From Oscillospiraceae bacterium (lineage in GTDB: Bacteria > Bacillota > Clostridia > Oscillospirales > Ruminococcaceae): a stretch of 64,000 nt of DNA. The notes below the pieces were generated by a model. That model made no database searches. It had not been told where the DNA came from and saw only the letters and a list, made by a program, of their open reading frames with translations. The DNA is taken from contig JALEHK010000083.1 in assembly GCA_022770625.1 (NCBI GenBank), positions 1 through 64,000 on the forward strand. The letters run 5' to 3'. How positions within the stretch are numbered: the first letter of the stretch is position 1; every line of letters starts with the position of its first letter. The translations under genes were made by a program, and so were the position numbers. Shown here piece after piece: positions 1 to 8,071 of the stretch.

Positions 1-600
1 GGAGTTTAAGTGAAACAGTTCGGTCAAAGAGGTGTCGTCAACCGAATAGGGCGAGTTTACGATCGGGCCGTCTCCGTATTTGCTGCGGAAGGCGGCGTCA
101 ATCGCCGAGTAGATGTCCGAAGCGCTCACAGAACTGGACGCGCTGGGCGCGCTGGACGCAGAGGAGGACTCCGAGGAAGGTTTGGAAGAGGGTTCGGAAG
201 AAGATTCGGCGCTGCTTGCGGAAGAGGATTCGGAAGGCTTGGAAGAGGGCTTGGAGGAAGCCGTGGAGGAGGGCTTGGAGGAGGCCGTGGAGGAGGGCTT
301 GGAGGAGGCAGGTTTTGAGGAGGTGCTTGCCGCGCTTGATTCGGCGCTTGATTCGGCAGAAGAGGTTTCGGCGCTGCTTTCCTCAGAGGATTCCTCGGAA
401 GAGGCTTCCTCGGAAGAAACTTCCGAAGAGGATTCCTCGGAACCGGTCTCGGAGGAAGTCTCGGCGCTGACCCCGGAAGAAACGGAAGAGGAGGCGTCTG
501 AGGAAGGCTCGGAAGCATCGGAAGCGGCTTTTCCGCAGGCGGAGAAGGTCAGAAGGGCAAAAAATACAGCGAGTACCATGGTGAATTTGCGGTGCATCAT
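1..600 (-). CDS. DUF4358-like lipoprotein, 3' end outside window
   Basis: The minus-strand frame from ATG at 600 stays open for 200 codons to the window edge, so the C-terminus is missing. A GAAAGGA ribosome site lies about 9 bases upstream; ATG 597 is an alternative start. The N-terminus is a lipoprotein signal: basic MMHRKF, a hydrophobic core, then FSAC with Cys22 as the lipidation site. Residues about 25-160 are low complexity (Ser, Glu, Ala, then Lys-Pro-Ser-Ser units), a likely flexible wall-spanning linker. From residue 161 the folded part begins (DIYSAIDAAFRSKYG) and closely resembles the next gene (EVYNAVQSAFLEKYG), so the two are paralogues. Family assignment to DUF4358 rests on that resemblance. 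Function is unknown. Plus-strand Glu-rich frames here are shadows of this linker. Confidence 0.8.
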   Translation of the reverse strand, partial: MMHRKFTMVLAVFFALLTFSACGKAASDASEPSSDASSSVSSGVSAETSSETGSEESSSEVSSEEASSEESSEESSAETSSAESSAESSAASTSSKPASSKPSSTASSKPSSTASSKPSSKPSESSSASSAESSSEPSSKPSSESSSASSAPSASSSVSASDIYSAIDAAFRSKYGDGPIVNSPYSVDDTSLTELFHLNS

Positions 601-641
601 GTCAAAATTCCTTTCAGATGTGTGTTGTTTTTTGGCGCCAA

Positions 642-1178
642 TCAGGCGCGTACCGCGTTTCGGAACGCTTTTTCCGCCATTTCCACGTCTTCGGTAAAAT
701 CGACCGGCAGATCCGGGTCGTCGGGTGAGATCCCGACGATCAGAAGGGCGGCAAAGTCTTTTTCGGTCACGACCTTTGCGGCCTCCAGGCGCTCGGGATT
801 GTCCATAACGGCGTACCACGAAAACTGTGCACGCTGTTCCTCGAGCGCCTGAGACAGGGCGTCCCGAACCGCTTCCAGCTTTCCTGAGCGGGCTTTCACC
901 ACCAGCAGAGCATCGCAGTTGGTCATCATTCCGGCGGTCACGCCGCGGTAATCCTCCACGTCGGAGGAGGAAAGATGGAACTGCTCCGAAAGAACGGTAT
1001 CGTCAATATCCGTCGGGGCGTTCAGGATCGCTTCGCTTCCGTATTTTTCAAGGAAAGCGGACTGAACGGCATTGTATACTTCCCCGGCGGTCGTGTCTAA
1101 GCGGCTGTTGCAGCAGGAAAACAGGGTGATTATGCCAAAGAGGGTGAGAATGAGCAGGACAGACAAAAATCTTTTCAT
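642..1178 (-). CDS. DUF4358-like lipoprotein
   Basis: A 178-residue protein starting at ATG 1178 behind AAAGGA. The frame extends upstream, but that extension has no ribosome site and would bury the signal peptide. The N-terminus MKRFLSVLLILTLFGIITLFSCC has a lipobox-like FSCC. The mature part matches the clostridial DUF4358 pattern: an EVYNAVQSAF helix, a short loop with DIDD, FHLSSSDVEDYRG, then NCDALLVVKA followed by an amphipathic helix and QRAQFSWY. It lies 41 bases upstream of the partial paralogue at 1-600 in the same direction, so they probably form a lipoprotein pair. It lacks the long Ser/Glu linker of its neighbour. No biochemical role is known to me for this family. Confidence 0.82.
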   Translation of the reverse strand: MKRFLSVLLILTLFGIITLFSCCNSRLDTTAGEVYNAVQSAFLEKYGSEAILNAPTDIDDTVLSEQFHLSSSDVEDYRGVTAGMMTNCDALLVVKARSGKLEAVRDALSQALEEQRAQFSWYAVMDNPERLEAAKVVTEKDFAALLIVGISPDDPDLPVDFTEDVEMAEKAFRNAVRA

Positions 1179-1201
1179 AGCATAAATCCTTTCTTTATTA
1201 A

Positions 1202-1231
1202 GGGAGAGACGGATATGAGTCAGTCTCTCCC
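1202..1231. other. Inverted repeat upstream of the DUF4358 gene
   Basis: A nine-base perfect inverted repeat, GGGAGAGAC (1202-1210) and GTCTCTCCC (1223-1231), sits in the leader of the 642-1178 gene. Neither side has a T-run, so it is not an obvious terminator. It could be an mRNA 5' hairpin or a protein-binding site. Confidence 0.4.
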
Positions 1232-1347
1232 AAAAGAACGGATTTATGTTTTCGCCTGTGCAATAAGTAACTGTTTCGTAGAGAAAGAAAAGTTGCACAG
1301 AAATCAAAGAAATTTTTTAGAATGGGGGAATCGTCAGCGGACGGGGG

Positions 1348-2586
1348 TCAGCTGATGCCATCGACCTCGCTTAAAAAGGCGGACGCTTTTTCCTGAGCCT
1401 GATTCAGGTAATCGACCGTCAGAAGATCGACGCAGGCGCCGTAGCTTTTCGTCCCGAGCGTCTGGCCGTAGCTTGAAAGAAAGGCTTCGTAGATCTTATC
1501 GGCGGTTTCCTGACCGGTTTCGCGGAAGGCTTCCCAATAGCGGTTGTTTTCCGCGAGATCGGCCTTGACTTCGGCGGAAAGAGAGTTGTAGACCGTTTCC
1601 CATGCGGCGCGGTCGGCCTCGTACAGAGCGTTTCCAAGGTGGATATAGGCGAGAAGAGCACCGGAATAGGCGTAGGCGTTTTTACCGCTGGTCATGCAGG
1701 CGCGGACGGCCACAAAGTTTGCGTCCTGTTCGGGAGCGATCCCCCGCTGGTGGGCAAGCTCATGAGCGATGGTCGAAGGGATAAGTGCAAGGGGCGCGTC
1801 GATATTGATGTTGGTCTCGGAGGTGAAGGGAAAATAGACGCCGGTATAGCCGATCCGGCTCATCAATCCTGAAAAGCGCATGGCTTTCGGAGTGCGGTGG
1901 GGCGCGTTCAGAAAAGGATAAACGTCCGCCAGACCTGCATAGATCTCGTCCGACTGCTCCAGAATATCGGTGAGGCTTTCGTTAAAAAGGCCGTTTTCAT
2001 CGCGGGAAACAAGAAGGGATAAGCGGTTTGCTTCAGCGGCGTAATGGGCGGTTGCGGCCGAAAGCTCTTCGGCGGAGACCGGACGGTCGGAAAGGCCGCT
2101 CAGCTCGGAAAAACCGGGCTTATAATAGTCCAGCCCCCAGAGCCAGCAGTAACCGTCCCAGATCAGAAGGGCGGCCGCAAGAAAGAATCCGATCGTGCGG
2201 GTCAGGACGATCGCCTTTTCGGTTTTTCCATGGCGGCGGATGAGAAGGAAAATGCTGCGGATCAGGATGATGACCGCGAGGAAAGCGGCGAGAAGGATCA
2301 GCGTTTCCATGATCGAGAAGGGGAGAAAATCACAAAGCCAGCCCATCATCCGTCGGATGGGGGTGGTGATATGGCGGACGGCAAGGTCGGCAAGGCCTCC
2401 CTTGCCTGCAAGGTCAGCAAGGCCTCCCTTGCCTGCAAGGTCAGCAAGACCCCCTTTGCCTGCGAAGAAGGTGCTGGTCTCGCTCCCGCGCAGAAGCAGA
2501 AAGCCGATGTAAAGAATCGCGCCGATCAAAAGCGAAAGGAGCGTACCTTTGATTTGGGAAAAGAAATCGGAGAGGGTGTTTTTCAT
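1348..2586 (-). CDS. DUF3810 family membrane metalloprotease-like protein
   Basis: A 412-residue protein from ATG 2586, which has TAAAGGAAAA just upstream; the frame is open further upstream but without a ribosome site. Order of parts: TM1 (LLSLLIGAILYIGFLLL), a loop with three nine-residue repeats (AGKGGLADL), TM2 (METLILLAAFLAVIILI), TM3 (GFFLAAALLIWDGYCWLW), then a long soluble domain. The signature GLDYYKP after TM3, the TGVYFPFTSETNINID segment and HELAH at residues 275-279 match DUF3810. HExxH is a zinc-protease motif, so a membrane-anchored peptidase is likely, but the substrate is unknown. The repeat-bearing loop appears to be an insertion relative to the usual family architecture. 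Confidence 0.85.
   Translation of the reverse strand: MKNTLSDFFSQIKGTLLSLLIGAILYIGFLLLRGSETSTFFAGKGGLADLAGKGGLADLAGKGGLADLAVRHITTPIRRMMGWLCDFLPFSIMETLILLAAFLAVIILIRSIFLLIRRHGKTEKAIVLTRTIGFFLAAALLIWDGYCWLWGLDYYKPGFSELSGLSDRPVSAEELSAATAHYAAEANRLSLLVSRDENGLFNESLTDILEQSDEIYAGLADVYPFLNAPHRTPKAMRFSGLMSRIGYTGVYFPFTSETNINIDAPLALIPSTIAHELAHQRGIAPEQDANFVAVRACMTSGKNAYAYSGALLAYIHLGNALYEADRAAWETVYNSLSAEVKADLAENNRYWEAFRETGQETADKIYEAFLSSYGQTLGTKSYGACVDLLTVDYLNQAQEKASAFLSEVDGIS
2383..2463. repeat. Three 27-bp tandem repeats inside the DUF3810 gene
   Basis: Units at 2383-2409, 2410-2436 and 2437-2463. The first two differ by one base (tcggc versus tcagc) and the third carries a few changes. Each unit contains GCAAGG...CCTTGC or a near version, so each can form a small hairpin. 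In the protein it gives AGKGGLADL three times. The frame is kept because the unit is a multiple of three. Confidence 0.9.
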
Positions 2587-2642
2587 CTTATTTTCCTTTA
2601 ATGCGTTCAAAGCGGTCACTTCTTTCGGGGGTATTTTTAGGA

Positions 2643-2711
2643 TTATTTTTTTGACCCCGCCGGTGCGGGGCAACGGGGATCGGAAGGTTTGGGAAATTGT
2701 GAGAAAGGATG
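2643..2711. repeat. Intergenic hairpin element, copy A
   Basis: The 2587-3035 gap holds no gene I can support. Its left half contains a hairpin CCCCGC-cggt-GCGGGG (2655-2670) followed by CAAC-GGGGATCG. The block 2659-2711 aligns at roughly 70 percent by eye with 57307-57360, including GCCGGTG, CAAC, GGGATCG and GTGAGAA. A noncoding repeat or a conserved RNA is possible. Confidence 0.5.
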
Positions 2712-2928
2712 CGGGCCGGCAGAAGGCGAAAACAAAGGGCTTGCCCCCTGAACTTTTATTTTTCGAGACTTCCGGTTTTTCTTATCGGCTTTTGATTGAG
2801 CTTATTTTCAGTATAACGGATTTAGGAGGAAAGTGCAAGAAAGGAAGAAAATTTTGATGGCGAACGAGAAATCAGCACTCGAAGAGAAGGACTGCAAAAA
2901 TAATTTCGATTTTTTTTCGCAAAAGGTA

Positions 2929-2957
2929 TTGACAAACGGGAAAATGCGTGGTAAATT
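2929..2957 (+). promoter_or_regulatory. Sigma-A-type promoter of the hrcA operon
   Basis: TTGACA at 2929-2934, a 17-base spacer and TAAATT at 2952-2957 with an extended TGG just before it. It lies immediately upstream of the CIRCE operator, the usual arrangement for HrcA-repressed heat-shock operons. Confidence 0.85.
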
Positions 2958-2961
2958 ATAT

Positions 2962-2988
2962 TTAGCACTCAGAGATATAGAGTGCTAA
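2962..2988 (+). promoter_or_regulatory. CIRCE operator (HrcA binding site)
   Basis: Perfect consensus TTAGCACTC, nine bases, GAGTGCTAA. It lies at the expected transcription start of the hrcA-grpE-dnaK-dnaJ operon. HrcA binds CIRCE when active, and heat stress relieves repression. Confidence 0.98.
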
Positions 2989-3035
2989 GAAAGAAATAAG
3001 CAACAAAACTCAATAGAAATTGGACGGTGATAACC

Positions 3036-4112
3036 TTGAAGGGCGATTTAAGAAAGCTCATGATCCTTAAAGGGGTCGTGGAACTTTATATTCAGTACGG
3101 AGAGCCGATTGGCTCAAGGGTTATCGCCGAGCAGTTCATGCCGGGCGTCTCCTCTGCGACTATTCGAAACGATATGTCGATGCTGGAGCAGCTGGGATAT
3201 CTTCAGCAGCCCCACACCTCCGCCGGACGGATCCCTACCAACCGCGGCTACCGCTTTTACATCAGTCAGCTGATGAAGCGGGAACCCCTTTCGGAACAGG
3301 ATCGGGAACTGATCGACGAGGAACTGGTGCGCGGGGACTTAAATCCCAGAGAGCTGGTCAAAAACGCGGCGGACATTCTCGCAAAGCTGACCGACTGCGC
3401 GAGCGTATCGGCGACCGGGCGGATGAACGAAGCCATTATCATGAAGGTCGATGTCATCCCGATCGGCAGAAAGCTCTATTCGGTACTGATGGTCGCATCG
3501 AGCGGCGCGGTTGAGAACCGTGTCTGTCGGCTGGCGATCGATCTTACGCCGGAACAGATTGCCTTCTTCGTCCGGTTCATCCGGGAAAATATCACCGGTA
3601 TGCGGATCGAAGAACTGACCGATGAGAGGATCGTTGAGCTTGGAATGGGAATCGGCAGCTACAACATGGCGCTGGCGCCCCTCCTTTACAGCGTGTACGA
3701 CATCACCCGCAAGATGCAGCAGCAGCAGATCACGATCAGCAACGAATCGAGTCTTTTGCGGCATGGAATCCTCAGAAATGAGGATTTCACCCTTCTGCTC
3801 GATGAGAAGCAGCGGATCCTGAATCTGTTAAGCTCCGACCCCAACGGACTGACCATTCGGTTCGGCGGAACGGACGGACTGGCGATGGAAAACGCAAGTC
3901 TCGTGATCTCCCCGTACCGGCAGGCCGGAGGCATCCTCGGATACTTCGGGGTTATCGGCCCCAGAAGGATGGACTACGGGCGGGTCATCCCCTATGTTGA
4001 ATTTTTGTCTGAAACGGTAACAAGGCTTTTGACCGAAGGCCTTGAGGAAGACCGCTCCAAACCGGCAAGGACGCGTCCCGCCGGAAGGGGCGAGATTATG
4101 ATCCGGTTTTAG
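3036..4112 (+). CDS. hrcA: Heat-inducible transcription repressor HrcA
   Basis: A 358-residue repressor. I prefer TTG at 3036, because GGTGAT (part of the full Shine-Dalgarno complement) sits just ahead and the N-terminus then matches other HrcA proteins. GTG at 3027 is in frame but lacks a ribosome site. N-terminal winged helix: LRKLMILKGVVELYIQYGEPIGSRVIAE, then VSSATIRNDMSMLEQLGYL and HTSAGRIPTNRGYRFY, all HrcA hallmarks. The GAF-like and dimerisation region follows, ending near GYFGVIGPRRMDYGRVIPYVEFL. First gene of the chaperone operon, directly behind CIRCE, so it is autoregulated. A short basic tail follows the conserved core. Confidence 0.97.
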   Translation: MKGDLRKLMILKGVVELYIQYGEPIGSRVIAEQFMPGVSSATIRNDMSMLEQLGYLQQPHTSAGRIPTNRGYRFYISQLMKREPLSEQDRELIDEELVRGDLNPRELVKNAADILAKLTDCASVSATGRMNEAIIMKVDVIPIGRKLYSVLMVASSGAVENRVCRLAIDLTPEQIAFFVRFIRENITGMRIEELTDERIVELGMGIGSYNMALAPLLYSVYDITRKMQQQQITISNESSLLRHGILRNEDFTLLLDEKQRILNLLSSDPNGLTIRFGGTDGLAMENASLVISPYRQAGGILGYFGVIGPRRMDYGRVIPYVEFLSETVTRLLTEGLEEDRSKPARTRPAGRGEIMIRF

Positions 4113-4138
4113 CCGGTTGAAGAAAGGAAGGCTGTGCA

Positions 4139-4699
4139 GTGAATAACGAAGAAGAGAAAACCACACAGCAGCCGGAGGAAACACCGGCAAGCGAAACCGA
4201 AAAGGAAGTCCCCGAAACGGAAGCCGCAAAGGCTGAAGAAAAAGCTGAAGCGAAAGCGGATCCCACCGAGGAACTGAATAAAAAGGTCGCGTCTCTGGAA
4301 GATCAGCTTCTGAGAAAGGTCGCGGAGTTTGACAACTACCGTAAACGCACCAACAAGGAAAAAGAAGAGATCGGCTTAACGGCTCGCGTCAAATGCATCG
4401 CGGAACTGCTCCCGGTGCTGGACACCCTCGAGAGGGCGCTCGGAATCGGATGCAGCGACGAGGAGTTCAAGCGCGGCATTCAGCTGACCTATGACAATAT
4501 GGTTTCGATCCTCACCAAAATGGGGGTCGAGGAGATCAAGGCGCAGGGCGAAGCCTTTGACCCGAATCTCCACTATGCCGTCAGCCGGGTGGAAAATCCC
4601 GAGTTTGGCGAAAATGTCGTTGCGGCGGTCATGCAGAAAGGCTACACCCTCAGCGGCAAGGTGATCCGGCACGCGATGGTCGCGGTTGCGAACACCTGA
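4139..4699 (+). CDS. grpE: Nucleotide exchange factor GrpE
   Basis: 186 residues, GTG start at 4139 behind GAAAGGAAGG. The first 45 residues are a charged, disordered Glu/Lys/Ala tail. A coiled coil follows (LNKKVASLEDQLLRKVAEFDNYRKRTNKEKEEI), then the beta-wing domain with GVEEIKAQGEAFDPNLHYAV and the C-terminal GYTLSGKVIRHAMVAVA signature. GrpE releases ADP from DnaK and acts as a thermosensor. It lies 26 bases after hrcA and 62 bases before dnaK in the same operon. Confidence 0.98.
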   Translation: MNNEEEKTTQQPEETPASETEKEVPETEAAKAEEKAEAKADPTEELNKKVASLEDQLLRKVAEFDNYRKRTNKEKEEIGLTARVKCIAELLPVLDTLERALGIGCSDEEFKRGIQLTYDNMVSILTKMGVEEIKAQGEAFDPNLHYAVSRVENPEFGENVVAAVMQKGYTLSGKVIRHAMVAVANT

Positions 4700-4761
4700 T
4701 GAAAATGACAAACATCAAAAAGTACGATACATTCTGAAAAATGAATACGGAGGAATTTATT

Positions 4762-6633
4762 ATGGGAAAAATTATCGGTATTGACCTTGGTACCACCAAC
4801 TCCTGTGTTGCCGTTATGGAAAACGGCGAACCTGTTGTTATCGCCAACCACGAAGGCATGAGAACCACCCCGTCTGTCGTCTCCTTCTCCAAGGACGGCG
4901 AGAGAATGGTCGGCGCTGTCGCAAAGCGTCAGGCTGTCATGAACCCCGACCGCACGATCGCTTCGATCAAGCGTCACATGGGTTCGGATTACAAAGTCTC
5001 GATCGATGGCAAGAGCTATACCCCTCAGGAAGTTTCCGCAATGATCCTTCAGAAGCTGAAGGCAGACGCTGAGGCTTATCTGGGCGAGCCCGTTACCGAA
5101 GCGGTTATCACCTGCCCGGCATACTTCACCGACGCTCAGCGTCAGGCAACCAAGGACGCCGGCCGCATCGCGGGTCTTGATGTAAAGCGTATCATCAACG
5201 AGCCGACCGCAGCGGCACTGGCTTACGGCGCTGACAAGGAAGGCGACCAGAAGGTCATGGTATATGACCTCGGCGGCGGCACCTTCGATGTCTCGATCAT
5301 CGAGATGGGCGAGGGCGTTCAGGAAGTTCTGGCTACCGCAGGCAACAACCACCTCGGCGGCGATGACTTCGACCAGAGAATCATCGACTGGCTGCTCAAG
5401 GGCTTCAAGGAGTCCGACGGCGTTGACCTTTCGGGCGATAAGATGGCGATGCAGAGACTGAAGGACGCGTCTGAAAAGGCAAAGATCGATCTGTCCGGCG
5501 TCACCTCCACTCAGATCACCCTTCCCTTTATCTGCGTCGATTCGACCGGTACCCCCAAGAACCTCGACGTTACCCTGACCAGAGCGAAATTCAACGAACT
5601 GACTTCCGACCTCGTTGACGCAACGATGGGCCCGGTTCGTCAGGCACTTTCCGACGCCGGTCTGACCGCACGCGATCTGCATAAGGTTCTGCTGGTCGGC
5701 GGCTCGACCAGAATCGTAGCGGTTCAGGAAGCGGTCAAGAATGCGACCGGCATGGAACCCTCCAAGAACCTCAACCCGGATGAATGCGTCGCAGTCGGCG
5801 CTGCGATCCAGGGCGGCGTTCTGGGCGGCGAGGTCAAAGGTCTGCTGCTTCTGGACGTCACTCCTCTGTCTCTGGGTCTGGAAACGCTGGGCGGCGTCTT
5901 CACCAAGATCATCGACCGCAACACCACCATCCCGACCAAGAAGAGCCAGATCTTCTCGACCGCTGCCGACGGACAGACCTCTGTTGAGATCCACGTTCTC
6001 CAGGGCGAGAGAGAATTCGCAAAAGACAACAAGTCGATGGGTATGTTCCGTCTGGACGGTATCCCCGCAGCTCCCCGCGGTGTTCCTCAGATCGAGGTAA
6101 CCTTCGATATTGACGCCAACGGTATCGTTCATGTATCCGCGAAGGATCTCGGCACCGGCAAAGAACAGCAGATCACCATCACCTCTTCCACCAACATGAG
6201 CAAGGAAGATATTGATAAGGCAGTCCGCGAGGCTGAGACCTATGCGGCTGAGGATAAGAAGGCAAGAGAAGCCGTCGATACCCGCAACAATGCGGATCAG
6301 ATGGTCTTCCAGACCGAAAAGACGCTGAACGAGATCGGCGACAAGGCTTCGGCTGCTGAGAAGAGCGAGGTCGAAGGAAAACTGAACGACCTTAAAGAAG
6401 CGCTCAAGGGCAACGATATTGAACTCATCAAGGCAAAACAGGAAGAGCTTCAGAAGGCTTTCTACTCGCTGTCTGAGAAACTTTATCAGGCGCAGGCTGC
6501 ACAGCAGGGCGGCGCACAGGGTGCAGGCCCCGACATGAGCGGCATAGGCGGAAACATGGGCGGCAACTCTCAGAACTCTGACCCCAATGTCGTAGACGCA
6601 GACTACCGCGAAGTTGACAACGACAATAAATAA
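4762..6633 (+). CDS. dnaK: Chaperone protein DnaK (Hsp70)
   Basis: 623 residues from ATG 4762, which has CGGAGGA six bases upstream; ATG 4741 would add seven residues without a ribosome site. Nucleotide-binding domain: [15 protein letters not shown] at the N-terminus, the phosphate 2 loop [14 protein letters not shown], and the adenosine motif [10 protein letters not shown]. The linker [18 protein letters not shown] leads to the substrate-binding beta domain and a helical lid. The tail is Gly/Gln/Asn-rich and ends in [12 protein letters not shown]. It refolds proteins together with DnaJ and GrpE. The long open frames antisense to it are a common coding-bias artefact of dnaK. Confidence 0.99.
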   Translation: MGKIIGIDLGTTNSCVAVMENGEPVVIANHEGMRTTPSVVSFSKDGERMVGAVAKRQAVMNPDRTIASIKRHMGSDYKVSIDGKSYTPQEVSAMILQKLKADAEAYLGEPVTEAVITCPAYFTDAQRQATKDAGRIAGLDVKRIINEPTAAALAYGADKEGDQKVMVYDLGGGTFDVSIIEMGEGVQEVLATAGNNHLGGDDFDQRIIDWLLKGFKESDGVDLSGDKMAMQRLKDASEKAKIDLSGVTSTQITLPFICVDSTGTPKNLDVTLTRAKFNELTSDLVDATMGPVRQALSDAGLTARDLHKVLLVGGSTRIVAVQEAVKNATGMEPSKNLNPDECVAVGAAIQGGVLGGEVKGLLLLDVTPLSLGLETLGGVFTKIIDRNTTIPTKKSQIFSTAADGQTSVEIHVLQGEREFAKDNKSMGMFRLDGIPAAPRGVPQIEVTFDIDANGIVHVSAKDLGTGKEQQITITSSTNMSKEDIDKAVREAETYAAEDKKAREAVDTRNNADQMVFQTEKTLNEIGDKASAAEKSEVEGKLNDLKEALKGNDIELIKAKQEELQKAFYSLSEKLYQAQAAQQGGAQGAGPDMSGIGGNMGGNSQNSDPNVVDADYREVDNDNK

Positions 6634-6654
6634 GGCTTAAACGGGTTTTCCCGC

Positions 6655-6696
6655 AAAGGTATGGGTAAGCGGCAGGGATCGCTTACCCTGCCTTTG
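6655..6696 (+). other. Intercistronic hairpin between dnaK and dnaJ
   Basis: In the 103-base gap, AAAGG...CCTTT encloses GGGTAAGCG (6663-6671) and CGCTTACCC (6680-6688). Only TTTGGGTTT follows, so it is a weak terminator at best. An mRNA-stability or partial-termination element that lowers dnaJ relative to dnaK is the likely role. Confidence 0.6.
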
Positions 6697-6736
6697 GGTT
6701 TGAGGAAAATCGTTTTGGGCTGAGGAGGAAGGGCCA

Positions 6737-7888
6737 GTGGCTGATAAACGTGATTATTATGAAGTCCTCGGCGTCCAGAAGGGATGTAGCGAGGATGAAC
6801 TGAAAAAAGCCTACCGCAAGATGGCGAAAAAATATCACCCCGACTTAAACCCCGGTGATAAGGAAGCGGAAGAAAAGTTCAAAGAGGTCAACGAGGCTTA
6901 TGAGATCCTTTCCGATTCGCAGAAGCGTCAGCGGTATGACCAGTTCGGCTTTGCGGGCGTCGATCCCAGCTATGGCGGCGGGGAAGGCGGAGCCGGATTC
7001 GGCGGATTCGGAGATATGGGCGATTTAGGCTCGATCTTTGAGGACTTTTTCGGCGGCGGTTTCGGCGGCAGCAGCCGCAGAGGAAACGCAAACGCTCCCC
7101 GGAGAGGAAGCGATATTCATGTACAGGTTTCGCTTACCTTTATGGAGGCCTGCAAGGGCGTGACCAAAAAGATCAGCGTGACCCGTACCGAACAGTGCAA
7201 GGAATGTAACGGCACCGGCGCCGAGGGCGGCACTTCGATGAAGACCTGTCCGACCTGCGGCGGTAGCGGAACCGTTCGCGTTCAGCAGCGCACGCCTTTC
7301 GGAATGATGGCGTCTCAGCGCCCCTGCGACGCCTGCGGCGGCAGAGGCAAGGTTATTCTCAAGAGCTGTCCGAAATGCGGCGGACGCGGAACGACCAGCT
7401 CGACCGCGACCATCGAGGTCGATATTCCGGCGGGTATCGACGATGGACAGACCCTTTCCCTGCGCGGAAGAGGCAATGCCGGTATCAACGGCGGGCCTTC
7501 GGGCGATCTTCTGGTGACGGTCAGCGTCGCCTCCGATCCGACCTTCCGCAGAGAAGGGTACGATATCCGGTGTGAGATCCCGGTCAGCTTCTATCAGGCG
7601 GTCAATGGCGATGAGCTGACAGTTCCGACGATTGACGGTACGGTCGCGTATACGATGCCGGAGGGCACCCAGCCGGGCACGGTGTTCCGTCTGCGCGGCA
7701 AGGGCGTTCAGCGGCTCAACTCCCGCGGACGCGGCGACCAGTATGTAACGGTCGTGGTGGAAGTGCCTAAGGGTCTGACCCGCGAACAGAAGGCGAAGCT
7801 GCGCGAGTTCGAGGATTCGCTGACGGAACGGCAGAGTCCCCGGAAGAAATCGTTCGGCGACCGGCTGAAGGATATGTTCAATAAATAA
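6737..7888 (+). CDS. dnaJ: Chaperone protein DnaJ (Hsp40)
   Basis: 383 residues, GTG start at 6737 behind GAGGAGGAAGG. J domain at residues 4-70 with YHPDLNPG (HPD motif that stimulates DnaK ATPase), then a Gly/Phe-rich stretch ([13 protein letters not shown]). The zinc-finger domain has four CxxCxGxG-type repeats ([32 protein letters not shown]). The C-terminal substrate-binding domains contain GDLLVTV and [20 protein letters not shown]. Full type I DnaJ. Last gene of the HrcA operon, followed by a strong terminator. Confidence 0.98.
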   Translation: MADKRDYYEVLGVQKGCSEDELKKAYRKMAKKYHPDLNPGDKEAEEKFKEVNEAYEILSDSQKRQRYDQFGFAGVDPSYGGGEGGAGFGGFGDMGDLGSIFEDFFGGGFGGSSRRGNANAPRRGSDIHVQVSLTFMEACKGVTKKISVTRTEQCKECNGTGAEGGTSMKTCPTCGGSGTVRVQQRTPFGMMASQRPCDACGGRGKVILKSCPKCGGRGTTSSTATIEVDIPAGIDDGQTLSLRGRGNAGINGGPSGDLLVTVSVASDPTFRREGYDIRCEIPVSFYQAVNGDELTVPTIDGTVAYTMPEGTQPGTVFRLRGKGVQRLNSRGRGDQYVTVVVEVPKGLTREQKAKLREFEDSLTERQSPRKKSFGDRLKDMFNK

Positions 7889-7897
7889 GTAAAAATT

Positions 7898-7936
7898 GCG
7901 GAAGCAGAAAGCGTTTTTCTGCTCCCGCTTTTTTAT
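7898..7936 (+). terminator. Terminator of the hrcA-dnaJ operon
   Basis: GCGG-a-AGCAGAAA (7898-7910) pairs with TTTCTGCT-c-CCGC (7916-7928) around one mismatch, followed by TTTTTTATTTT. Confidence 0.92.
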
Positions 7937-8071
7937 TTTCAGGAAAATTTTATCAGGTTGGTTATTTTCTGCAACCTTTTCCCGCGCGCAAAACAATTAT
8001 GGACAGAAAGGAAATAATCCGCGGCTCAATTTTAGCCTCGCGGAAAAACAAACGGAAAGGTGTGATCGGCT

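Noticed and set aside
113..697. Glu-rich 194-residue plus-strand frame
   Set aside because: It is the complement of the Ser-rich linker of the minus-strand lipoprotein at 1-600; no start signal.
1202..1231. Inverted repeat as a terminator for the DUF3810 gene
   Set aside because: No T-run on either strand next to the stem; kept only as an inverted repeat.
2383..2463. CRISPR or direct-repeat array
   Set aside because: Units are contiguous without spacers and in frame within a gene.
4642..6132. 496-codon open frame antisense to dnaK
   Set aside because: It shadows dnaK codon structure, has no ribosome site or family features, and long antisense frames are a known bias of dnaK genes.
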